A DNA stretch of 64,000 nucleotides from Ornithodoros turicata (Eukaryota; Arthropoda; Arachnida; Ixodida; Argasidae). How positions within the stretch are numbered: position 1 is the stretch's first letter; the number at the start of each line of letters is the position of its first letter. The position numbers were made by a program, and so were the translations under genes. The stretch is taken from contig NC_088202.1 of assembly GCF_037126465.1 (NCBI RefSeq), positions 89,880,160 to 89,944,159 on the forward strand. Reading direction: 5' to 3'. The notes below the pieces were generated by a model. That model saw only the letters and a program-made list of their open reading frames with translations. It was not told the DNA's origin and ran no database searches. This document shows, in pieces, positions 55,201 through 64,000 of the stretch.

Positions 55201-57111
55201 CTATCCTGCTGCTGTACACGTGAAGGAGGCACAAGGTGCAGCAATTTGGTTGCGTGGTGCAAGTTGCTCAGACTCGTCCTCCTCCGCAAGGGACACAAGG
55301 GATCCCGCGTGCTGGTTAGTGCACGTTGTTTGAGCACCTGGTGGGAAATGAACGACCGACCACTGTAAGGGCGGCAAAAAATAGAGTAGGAAGAAGGTAT
55401 ACTCCCGACTATATAGACATTGGCATGCAAAGTATATACATTTATTATCAGTACCGTGGTTTTACCGACAATGGCTTTTTGGCGTTAGGTGAAACGCTGT
55501 GTGTACCAATGAACTGCATACCTAGTTTCTTTGCTAGTTACCAATCTCCCCTATCGATTTCCCACACTTACACGTACAACTCTATTCAATGGAATGCAAA
55601 GTATTTAACACGAGTTTGCAAGCAGAATAACGGGACACAAAGTAATAGGCACTGTATAGTAGTCCATGGCACAGGTGATATGTAGGTTTGAGGTTCGTTA
55701 CTTCTCGCTTACTTCACTGCAGTCTCACTAAATTGCAAGAAGCGAATCAATTCTGTCGTCGTAATATTTTGAGTCAAATGCACACTGACGGTGAGTCCAT
55801 TATCACGACTGCAGGTAACTCATCAGCAGCTCACTATACTAGCATCCACGCGCTCACTGAACGTACAGTGGTGGTAATTATCGCGAAATCGGTATCTCCC
55901 ATGGTACCTTGCATATAATGAAGCGGCACACGTGAAGGTACGTATTGAAACGCGTCCTACGCCCTAAGGTGGCCTCCGACCACAATTTCGCACCTCTCTG
56001 TCAGGTCATTCATTTTAAGCGTCATCTTGTCCCCTTTCATTAGCAGACAAGGGAGTCGCTGACCCAAATGCGATGAATGCGGCAAATAATTAGCGGCTGC
56101 TGCAGGTGGCCCCTCCAATGCATCCTGCATGACAGACGGCGACGAGACGAAGGCATGCATAACGCCTGTAAGGAAAGAATCTTTTTACTATTGCGTACAA
56201 GAGACGACACCTTTTGTTTCCATTTTAGGGGGCTGTGAGAGGCAGGTCACTTGGGTGCGACCCCATTTTTAGTGTATTTCGCCGTAGATGCCATGCGACA
56301 CGACACAGTCCACTGTAGTAGTAAGGTGGTTACGCTGGTTGCTGGTATTGCCGAGCGCTTTGCATGGCGCTATGGCGGCATGTGACTCGAAGGGACCGAT
56401 GATTCTTGGACGGCTTCGTGAGAAATTTGCTAACGTTCGACTGAAAGAGTACGAGGAAAGCACCAGGACGCGCAGTTCGGATTCAAACCCATGTCTTCTC
56501 TGAGTTTCCTGGCCCCACAACAGCGGATATCCCGTGTGGCTTATACCCTCAAGTTTGCTTGCCAGATTCTCGATTCTCCCGGTCCTTCTCTGCTATGTTC
56601 TAATGCACGATACGATACGTAAAAAAAATTTGCCTCGAATACTCAGTCTCATGGATAACCGACTACTTTACCGAATAGTCTACAATAAGCCTCGTTAATA
56701 TTGAAGCAACTGTAATCTTCAATGTGATATTCTCTGTTGTTTTCTGAATAACGCTCTAAGTCAATCTGTGCAGACATCCTCGGAACATAGAAGTGACCAA
56801 TTTAGACGCATCTGCCGAGAAGGGAAAGGACGATGCTGAAATATTTACCACTTCCACGCCACGGTTTTTTTTTCCTTTTTTTTATATATTGGGCTTCTTG
56901 CTTTGGTGCTTGCAATATACCGCCCACGCTATCTCGACTCTCCACCCTCTAACTAGACAAGCGTGGCTTCCGATCTCATCAATGTTGATGCTAGGCGGTG
57001 CCCCTGACTTTTTTCCTTTTTTTCATTGGGGGGGGGGGGGGGGAAGATGTTGAAAAAATTCTACGTCAGAAACCTTCTGCTCGGCACACATACTTCACTA
57101 CGTTTGACGTT
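52277..57111. other. No gene confirmed
   Basis: Poly-T/A tracts occur at 52447-52454 and 53745-53780 and a G run at 57029-57043. Open frames of 100-121 codons at 52488-52995, 53544-53867 and 55326-55685 show no domain, and none has convincing splice neighbours. No element ends could be established. Confidence 0.35.
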
Positions 57112-57124
57112 AAGTGCCTGCTGA

Positions 57125-57423
57125 CCATCGGCATGGCCGAGTGGGCTAAGGCGTCCGCTCGTTGGTGGTAACCAAGGTCGTGCTCTAGACTGGGAGGTGG
57201 TGGGTTCGAATCCTACCGCCGGCTGTGCTGTCTGAGGTTTTCCCTGGGTTTTCGGAAGACTTTCCAGACGAATGTCGGCACAGTTCCCCCTGAAGTCGGC
57301 CCAGGACGCATACTAACCCCCCTGTCCCCCACTCCGTCCTGCTATCCTCTCTCCGTCTGTCCACATCTGTACGTCGCTCATAGCCACAGTTGCTTCGCGG
57401 CGCTAACACGCAATAAAAAAAAA
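57125..57423 (+). mobile_element. Full-length tRNA-derived SINE (type A), 13-bp TSD
   Basis: The head resembles a class II (Ser/Leu-like) tRNA: A-box TGGCCGAGTGG (57135-57145) and B-box GGTTCGAATCC (57204-57214). A body of about 200 bp follows, ending GCTTCGCGGCGCTAACACGC and a poly-A tail. The exact duplication AAGTGCCTGCTGA flanks it (57112-57124, 57424-57436). It carries an internal RNA polymerase III promoter. A 5'-truncated copy lies at 50998 and another copy at 62589. Confidence 0.92.
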
Positions 57424-57461
57424 AAGTGCCTGCTGAACCCTCTGTGTCACCAACTACTGTT

Positions 57462-57641
57462 ATGTCCGGCTATGCGAACTCATTTGCCCAGCTATCTTGT
57501 CCTTGGTTCACTCGTCGGCCTGCCATCCGTCAGCCATTTTACCGACCAAGCAGCAGCCCATTTTTTGAGGGACAACGAGGGGAAGATTTCGAGAACCGCG
57601 TCCGGCGGTGTCCTCTTTCCCATGGAGCATCGGCTACTTAA
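57462..57641 (+). pseudogene. Possible Ty3 gag fragment
   Basis: The frame includes PFYRPSSSPFFEGQRGEDFE, similar in form to the start of Ty3-type gag capsids (a P-x-F-x-G-x-x-GED pattern). It ends at a stop after 60 codons. No LTR, primer site or further gag was recognised. The SINE at 57125 inserted just upstream. Confidence 0.3.
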
Positions 57642-60440
57642 GCGGCTGACCCGCTAAAACAGATTCCTCTCATTTTTCCCCAGTAGCAATGGAATAGCAT
57701 TCTGCTCAGTGAGCGGGAGTCATCCCCATATCATCGTCATCATGTATCTCCCTCTCTCCCTCTCCCTTTTTGTGCTTTCCCGAGAATACGCTTTGTTTGG
57801 TTGTGCTCCTTGTGTCTGCCTACGTTCCTGCCAAGGGTGTTGGGGATCGGCCTCGCTGCCAAATCTGGCGGTTCGCAACACGACCTAAGGAACAGTGGCT
57901 CGCTGGGCGAGGCTCTGTCCCACTCCAGCACCGTGTCGACCCGGAGTTGTCCCTTATCTTACCGCTCTCTCTACCAAGGCCGTTCACCACGCTGTTCCAC
58001 CGTCTTCACCGAAATATATGACCACGGACGACTACTATGTAACTGGCCGAATGTGCGGGTCTTGAGGACACAGAACCTGTCTTGCCGACGATGTCATCAA
58101 CATTGACAGCATCAACAGGCAGCATCGCTCGACTGGACAGCAGACGTTTTGACGTGACTAAGATCTCGGGTCCCTTGCCTGCGATCAAACGTCTACAGGT
58201 ACTGCTGGCTGGTGCCGTCCTTTACAGACACCAAGTTGGTGACGATGAATGTGATTCCTGCTTTTTTTCTCTTCTGTTTATTTTCTTTCCTCTTCCAATT
58301 CCGGGAATGAGTAGCCCACCGTGTTTCTCAGTGCCACTGTTCACATTGTTTCTGTTTTTTTACCAAATCCAATCATCTATTGGTTGGACCGGCTACCCTA
58401 GACACAAAGTGCTGCTAATGCATGTCTACAAATGTGAATGTTCCTCGAGAGTCTCGATGTATGAAATCAGACAGCTTGCCGACAGACAGCTGCCGGCCAG
58501 TCCTCGAGCACGTTCTTAATGTTGGGAGCACCATTGCTCTATTTGTACGAGGAACTTCGAAGCTCCTGACGACCTGCGCTCACAGTTGACCAGTATATGT
58601 GCTCCGTGTCCTATGGAACTCCAAGTAGGGAACAGAGTGGTGGAGCATCAATTTCAATAACGGTGCAAAAGCGCCCCACCAAGGGGAACACTCAGCTGGA
58701 GCTTGGAACTGGTGTGACTCCAGTGGAGTGAGCATCTACGAAGGTATTCGGTATGTGGGATGGGGGCCTATCCTGTCGAGCAGTGACAACGGAATCGTTT
58801 CACTTTTTGACCAAGCACACGCTTCGCTGCAGTTTGTTCGCGTAATACGCTGCGCTCAACGAAAGAAGAAACACAAGTATATGTCCCTCCATTCGTCATG
58901 ACGTCGGCGCTCAGGTGTTACTAAATGCCTTTAAGCAAATCTGGTGGTGTGCTGCGGGTGTCGCTTCTACTTTCGAACATTAATTCCAATTATTTTCGGG
59001 TAGTATATTCTTCGTACTTAGAACAACGTTAGCAATCACAGCGAAAGTATAGTTTATGTTGTACAAGTAGCAGAAGGAGCTTATAAAGTAGTATGAAGCT
59101 GTTTCCTCGCGGGGGCAAACGTCACAAATTAAGAAAACTACAAATTAAGAAAAAAAAAAGAGAAAGAATTCGCTAGAACTGTAAGTGATGCAAGGACTAC
59201 AGTGGATGTGCCGTTGACTTCTCAACTGTCGACTTTGTCAACCGAAATAAGAGTAAAATCCTGGGAGCGAAGTGTGATAAACTGTCGCCTGCTTGCCACA
59301 AGTGCTTGCATTCTCTTCACCAGCAGTTTCAGCACATATAAGCACACAGATGCCTCGCCAGATTATGGATCAGCGGAGTACGAAATACAGTCCGCACACT
59401 GTTACAATATTGGGTCGACAACTTTGCATCCGCAAACATTCGCAAATATTGAGTGTGATATGTTCTTCCTCTGCATCATCGTGCTGCGGCTGCATTGTCT
59501 GAATTCAGTCCGAACGAAAGACACCGACAGTACTGGGGGCAAACAGTTTTGTCCGATCCACGAGTATCCGCTAGATTTGAAAGCGATCGAGAGAAACGGA
59601 GCGCCCACCCATAGAACACTCAGAGAACGATATTTTTTGCTCAACAAAACATCACATAAAGAAAAGTGCGTAACGGCACAGCTTACGAAAACGCGAGTAA
59701 TTGCTTAACTTATAGATTTGAGATACTTCAACGTGGGGATATTCCCGCACATCTATATATCGCGCCATACATAAGCGACACAGGCTGAATGAGCATTCCA
59801 GGATTGGAATCAGACACAACTTCTGTATGGGAAGCGACCAGCCGTCACTTGCTAGACATCGCGATAGACGATCGTTTATAGCGCCTGTTCCAATTCAGAC
59901 GGTCGATCGACACACCGTCGAGACATTGCACGCGTACGCATATGCCAGCGGTCAATATCCGACCGCCCGTACACGCACACCCCCGTCGCCTCTGGCTATT
60001 CAATCAATGAAGCTCGCCTCTTTGCATCGCTCAGAACGTGGCCGGTTTCTTTTGCAGGTGACGTAAAGCTGCGCAAATTGGGCGCCAACTGTCGCTCTCA
60101 TATGTCACATCATAAGGTACATGACGCAGTTAAAGCGTCCCTCTTTAGATCGACGACGCTTTATTGGGATGATGGGTGGGGTGCTTCATTACGACTGGCG
60201 ACACTCTATATATACCAAATTGCTCGCTTTAATTTGATGGGAATGTAACGATGACATTCACAGTGAGGAACGAGGTCCTACAATGCCCAAATAGGTGAGC
60301 ATTATTTACTTCTAGGGCATGGTGAACTGGATTTTACCATGAACAAGCAATTGTGTCACGGTGAAAGCGCTGTAGAGTCTAGCTGATTCAGAGACACCGT
60401 AATAATGGGAGTAAGGTGTGTCAGCCTGTTTGGGTGGCGA
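57642..60440. other. No gene confirmed
   Basis: A pyrimidine-rich run lies at 57745-57775. Frames at 58082-58519 and 59202-59708 (145 and 168 codons) show no domain. The stretch 57780-58220 is GC-richer and could be part of an LTR element, but I found no paired repeats. Confidence 0.35.
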
Positions 60441-60630
60441 TATGCTGCCCGTGCCGCAGGGTAGGACTGTGGATAATCTGGACCACCTACGGTTCTTTTG
60501 ACATGCGCTGGAAATCTCCTACACACGGTGCTGGAAGTAATGTTTACCTCCCCCCCCCATTGGCTACCATCCTCGGCTGGGATCGATCCCGCAATCAGAC
60601 ACGTTCCCGATACTGTAAGCATGGTCCCTA
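60441..60630 (-). mobile_element. tRNA-derived SINE copy (type B), head decayed
   Basis: Shares its body with 48123-48324: GTGCCGCAGGGTAGG, GACCACCT, GGTTCTTTTGAC, GCTGGAAG and AATGTTTACCTCCCC occur in the same order. The B-box has drifted to GGGATCGATCCC. Confidence 0.6.
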
Positions 60631-60919
60631 AAGGAATGTATAGTGCGGGCAAAGAACAAGGATGCGTTTCAGATTTTCCCGGGTCATTTGACGGCAGCTT
60701 GAAGAATTAACCTGGCACAAGCGATAACGCGCCAGCACCAAGAGCGACACATGAAGTCGCACCCGTTGAACGAACGCAGCATCCTGACGAGAGGTGCTTC
60801 AAGAGCGAGCGTTTTGTCAACCCTTCAAAGAAGTGGCGTAGATGTGGATCGATTTGCTCACACTAACGACAGGTCCCTTGCCCCCACGTTCCGACGCCAG
60901 TGCTATAGGAATGAACTGT
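60631..60919. other. No gene seen
   Basis: Unassigned. Confidence 0.3.
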
Positions 60920-60990
60920 GCAAAACGCCATCCGGCTTCTGACGAGCCTATAACTCATATAAGCTCGTCAAAAGCCGGACGTCGTTTTGC
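60920..60990. repeat. Hairpin, about 33-bp arms with 4 mismatches
   Basis: Arms 60920-60952 and 60958-60990 pair around a 5-nt loop with about 29 of 33 matches. This fits a tiny MITE or, less likely, a small-RNA precursor. The flanks show no clear duplication. Confidence 0.8.
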
Positions 60991-61290
60991 CCATTACTCT
61001 GCGCTCGATTTGTTGTGTTGGCAACGAGGCATTCGCAGTTCCTTGATAGCTGATAGCTGACTGCATCGTGCGCCAACGACTGGTATGGCGATTACCGTAT
61101 ACCCGTCTTCAATATCTTGCTTGTTGAGATATAATGTTCTCATACTCATTTGCGAGAACGGAGGTAGCAACCCTGTCACGTATCAGGGTCACGTATCACC
61201 GTGAGCGTGATACCAGCTACGAGGTCGAACCTCACAATATGGGGAGACAAAACCCGTGCGTTGACAGGGAGGTCATAGGGTGGTAAACGA

Positions 61291-61442
61291 CCCAAGCAGC
61301 ACAACGTACTGAAAGTCGAGTGCAATAGGGGTGGACGGTACGTGTCTTATCAATGTTCTTTAGTTTCACGATCTGTTCAAGGCCTTCCACCTACCCGTCC
61401 CCCCCTATTGCATTCGACTTTCAGTACATTGTGCTGCTTGGG
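61291..61442. mobile_element. CCCAAG-ended MITE (152 bp)
   Basis: Inverted ends of about 50 bp start CCCAAGCAGCACAA and include GTACTGAAAGTCGA, with only a few mismatches. The dinucleotide GA flanks both sides (61289-61290, 61443-61444). It shares the first eight bases with the larger elements at 17072 and 33132. Confidence 0.82.
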
Positions 61443-61492
61443 GAACGGCTGTTCTGGGTAGATCATCGCGGATATGGTGGCACGAGTAACTA

Positions 61493-61548
61493 GAGAGTTT
61501 TAGCACATCGTACGCTATCGCCATTGCGTACGATGAACTAAAACTCTC
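61493..61548. mobile_element. Tiny TA-flanked hairpin MITE (56 bp)
   Basis: Arms GAGAGTTTTAG...ATCGTACGC pair with the complement around a short loop, with TA on both sides. Size and flanks fit a minimal Tc1/mariner-type MITE. It lies 50 bp from the 61291-61442 element. Confidence 0.65.
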
Positions 61549-62163
61549 TATAAGAGAAGAATTGACGGTATAGTTCCCCCATCAAGTCAGTCAAGGACGC
61601 ACAATCTTAACCTAGCGGCATGCCACCACATAGACAGGCAAATCGTCCAGTAACCACAGGCGTACTCTAGTCCGCATTGCTCGCGATAATGAAACACCAC
61701 ATGACCACCACCATTTGTGGATCTTAGAATGTATATACAGGGGCATCTTATGCACACCTGCAGCTGGTACAGCACCTTGTTCAGCTACAGCTCTGTTCTC
61801 TTCCCCGTGTTACGCTGTTAAGTTGTTTTCGCTACTTCAATCGTTTGTAGTTATCCTGTATCTGCTCTCATTACTCATGGGAACTTAATGGCTAGAGATA
61901 ATGACCGTCATGCATGACTTTGCAACGAGCAACGTGAGCGTGAAGACAAGTGACTTCCATCTCTCCCAATAGTTCCATTTATGGTCTCGTTCATACCAAC
62001 TCTTGATGCTAGTTCACATGACCATGACGTAGACAACAACAGAGAGAGTCGCTATATACTACTAATAGGGCATATATGCCTTACTAAGAAAAGCGTATTT
62101 GAGGCGTGCAACCATTATCTGCGAGTTCAGATTTGGCCGTTTTTGTGGTGATGAGCAAGGCAG
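61549..62163. other. No gene seen
   Basis: Unassigned sequence. A minus-strand fragment near 61563-61620 has only weak resemblance to the SINE body. Confidence 0.3.
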
Positions 62164-62176
62164 CCGGACGGTTACA

Positions 62177-62300
62177 TCCCATTTCGCCTATTCCCATTTT
62201 GCCTAACCCGGATTATCGGATTAAAGAGGCGGGAGGGGTAACAGCCGTTAGGCGAAATGGGACTGCCGTGCAATCTCATTAGGCAAAACGGGACTGTCGG
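62177..62300. repeat. Inverted TCCCATTTYGCCTA repeat cluster
   Basis: TCCCATTTCGCCTA and TCCCATTTTGCCTA occur in tandem at about 62178-62208. Their complements TTAGGCGAAATGGGA and TTAGGCAAAACGGGA follow at about 62249-62294. This is probably the end or core of an unidentified element. Confidence 0.6.
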
Positions 62301-62588
62301 CAAGTGGGCGTTACTTACACGCTCCGACCCGATGATGACGTGTGCAAGAAATCAATGTGCTCGTCGGACAACTACCTTACGTCGTCCGAAACAAAGACCC
62401 TTTACATTTGCAAATATAAGGTGTAAATATAATGTACAAATATAACAAAAACATTTTACAAACATTTTACATAGTGACTCCTGATGGACAGCATGACGAA
62501 TGAAACAAGGCTTCGAGCCATGTTCAGTGTCACCTGAGCGATGTTAAATATGGAAACTGGTGTCACTATAGTCGTGTTTAATTTAACT

Positions 62589-62895
62589 CTTTTTTTTTGT
62601 CTTTCGTGTTAGCGCCGCGAAGCTATGAGCGACGGCGAGGTGGCTATGAGCGAGATGTGGCTATGTGGAGATGAGAGGTTGCTATGAGCGACGTACAGAT
62701 GAGAACAGATGGAGAAAGGACAGCAGGAAGGAGTGGGGGGATAGGGGGTTAATATGCGTCTTGGGCAGACTTCAGGGGGAACTGTGCCGGTATTCGTCTC
62801 GAAAGTCTTCGGAAAACCCAGGGAAAACCTCAGACAGCACAACCGGTGGTAGGATTCGAACCCACCGCCTCCCAGTTAGCACGACACCACCGAGC
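62589..62895 (-). mobile_element. SINE (type A) copy with truncated head
   Basis: Same body as 57125-57423 on the minus strand, with the B-box GGTTCGAATCC near 62851-62861 and a poly-A tail at 62592-62599 (T run on the + strand). The A-box part is decayed. The 3' part contains an extra series of GCTCATAGC words, a local expansion relative to the other copies. Confidence 0.85.
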
Positions 62896-62907
62896 GAGAC
62901 GCCTTAA

Positions 62908-64000
62908 AGGGACTCTGACCAGAAACTGTGGGAGCTCTGTCGTACTTGTAGTCGATAAAGCACCCAACAAGGACTCTCCATGCGAAAATTCACGCATTAA
63001 AACCCCACGGTTTCTCTAAACTCGAATTTTAAACATTCGACTTCATCCGAGTGCAGCACGCCTAGCGTCAAACCGAGAAAACATACGTTTATATAGAATA
63101 TCCACCCCGGCCCACCATCAAGATGACGTCAACACGGGGGCCACTCGCAACACCCACAATTGGCTCAAACGCGTCACGTTGTCACGCAATATCTGTCAAT
63201 TTCCTTCATGAAATGGCATTTCTACGTTAATATGTTTTTGTTACAGAGCCTCAAAAAGAAAAATATACCCTGCATTTATCACCTGCAACAGTTTCTACGA
63301 TTTTCTTTTCAATCTGTACACGGCGTTTGATATATGCTTCCGTATCCGGTCAGCTGTAATGGATGCCGTATGCCGAGCTTGCGAACTGCGAACTTGTGTG
63401 ACTCCCGGTTCATCCTCTTTGTTCGGGTCATTGGGTTGGTGTTGGAGTTGGTCACCATATTCTGAACGTTTCACCTATCGTTGCGGTGTACTGTTCTTGA
63501 TCTGCTGCGAAGCGACGAACCGCAACGGCAGTCACTCGCCTCAGCGAACTTCTGTCTGCTGCATCTCAGGAGCATGGGGACCTGATGATACCTTCAACTA
63601 AAAAAACCAAATGTGCTCTCGTGTGGTCCTGACGGAAAAGTAGTATCAACAAGGTTAGCACATTTATTTTTCAGTTCCAAGTCTACGTACTGAAAACCAT
63701 GCAGGTGCAGTCGATCATTCTCGTAGCTGTTGTGTAACGCGTATGCTTTCTTACATATCCCACAGAACCCTCCACTTTTTCGACCAAGTTATCGTTATGA
63801 GATCCTTCTGATGGCTTCTTACAAGGCTATGCCGCTCCGAAGCATTGAGATGACGAAGCGTCGTGGTAGCTGCACCTCTGCCTTCGAAAGATGAATCAGT
63901 CATTCCACACTGTGCTTACTGGCTTTGTATAGAGTCTGGCAAATCCGACAGACTTGGACTGCCTTTTTCAAGAAAGTTTGAAATGTAAGTATGTGTATAT
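62908..64000. other. No gene seen
   Basis: Unassigned. The 80-codon frame at 63359-63601 has no domain. Confidence 0.3.

Noticed and set aside
57125..57214. Stand-alone tRNA gene
   Set aside because: A- and B-boxes are excellent, but the sequence continues into a SINE body with poly-A tail and a 13-bp target duplication.
59202..59708. 168-codon plus-strand frame
   Set aside because: No recognisable domain. The composition looks like random translation and there is no promoter or poly(A) context.

Overview
The window is nuclear DNA of a chelicerate arthropod, most likely a tick. The evidence is spliced genes with canonical GT/AG introns, arthropod-type ANP32 and coronin proteins, several tRNA-derived SINE families, and a dense mix of mariner, hAT-like, Ty3 and BEL/Pao elements. 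The tick assignment is inference from repeat style. No species marker is visible.

Only two protein genes are certain. A complete ANP32 gene (six coding exons, 9498-11897, + strand, 251 aa) lies behind a CCAAT/E-box promoter and ends at a poly(A) signal near 12620. Converging on it is a coronin gene on the - strand: eleven recognisable coding exons between 31067 and 14820, with the start-codon exon still missing upstream. Its introns hold a deleted Ty3-type LTR element, a rearranged BEL/Pao element, a deleted mariner, a hAT-like element with a nested palindromic element, members of a CCCAAG-ended family, and several near-perfect hairpins.

From 31.3 to 42 kb the DNA is repeat-built. A 4.3-kb foldback-like element (31355-35681) has hAT-type ends and long inverted arms made of about 107-bp tandem units, with a further transposon nested in one arm. 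It is followed by about 5.6 kb of a roughly 85-90-bp GA-rich tandem repeat in which many units carry CACGTG.

From 42 to 64 kb the sequence is mostly transposon debris: a 0.73-kb palindromic MITE, a decayed Ty3 pol, a hAT-type MITE with a perfect 8-bp target duplication, SINE copies (two with clear target duplications) and small hairpin MITEs. Two candidate coding pieces stand out: a GC-rich first exon with an N-myristoylation/palmitoylation start (49638-49427, -), and an Ala/Glu/Arg-rich repeat ORF (52276-51761, -) that is probably transposon-related.

No rRNA, CRISPR or bacterial-type operon is present. Many short open frames in the window are fragments of repeats or chance.
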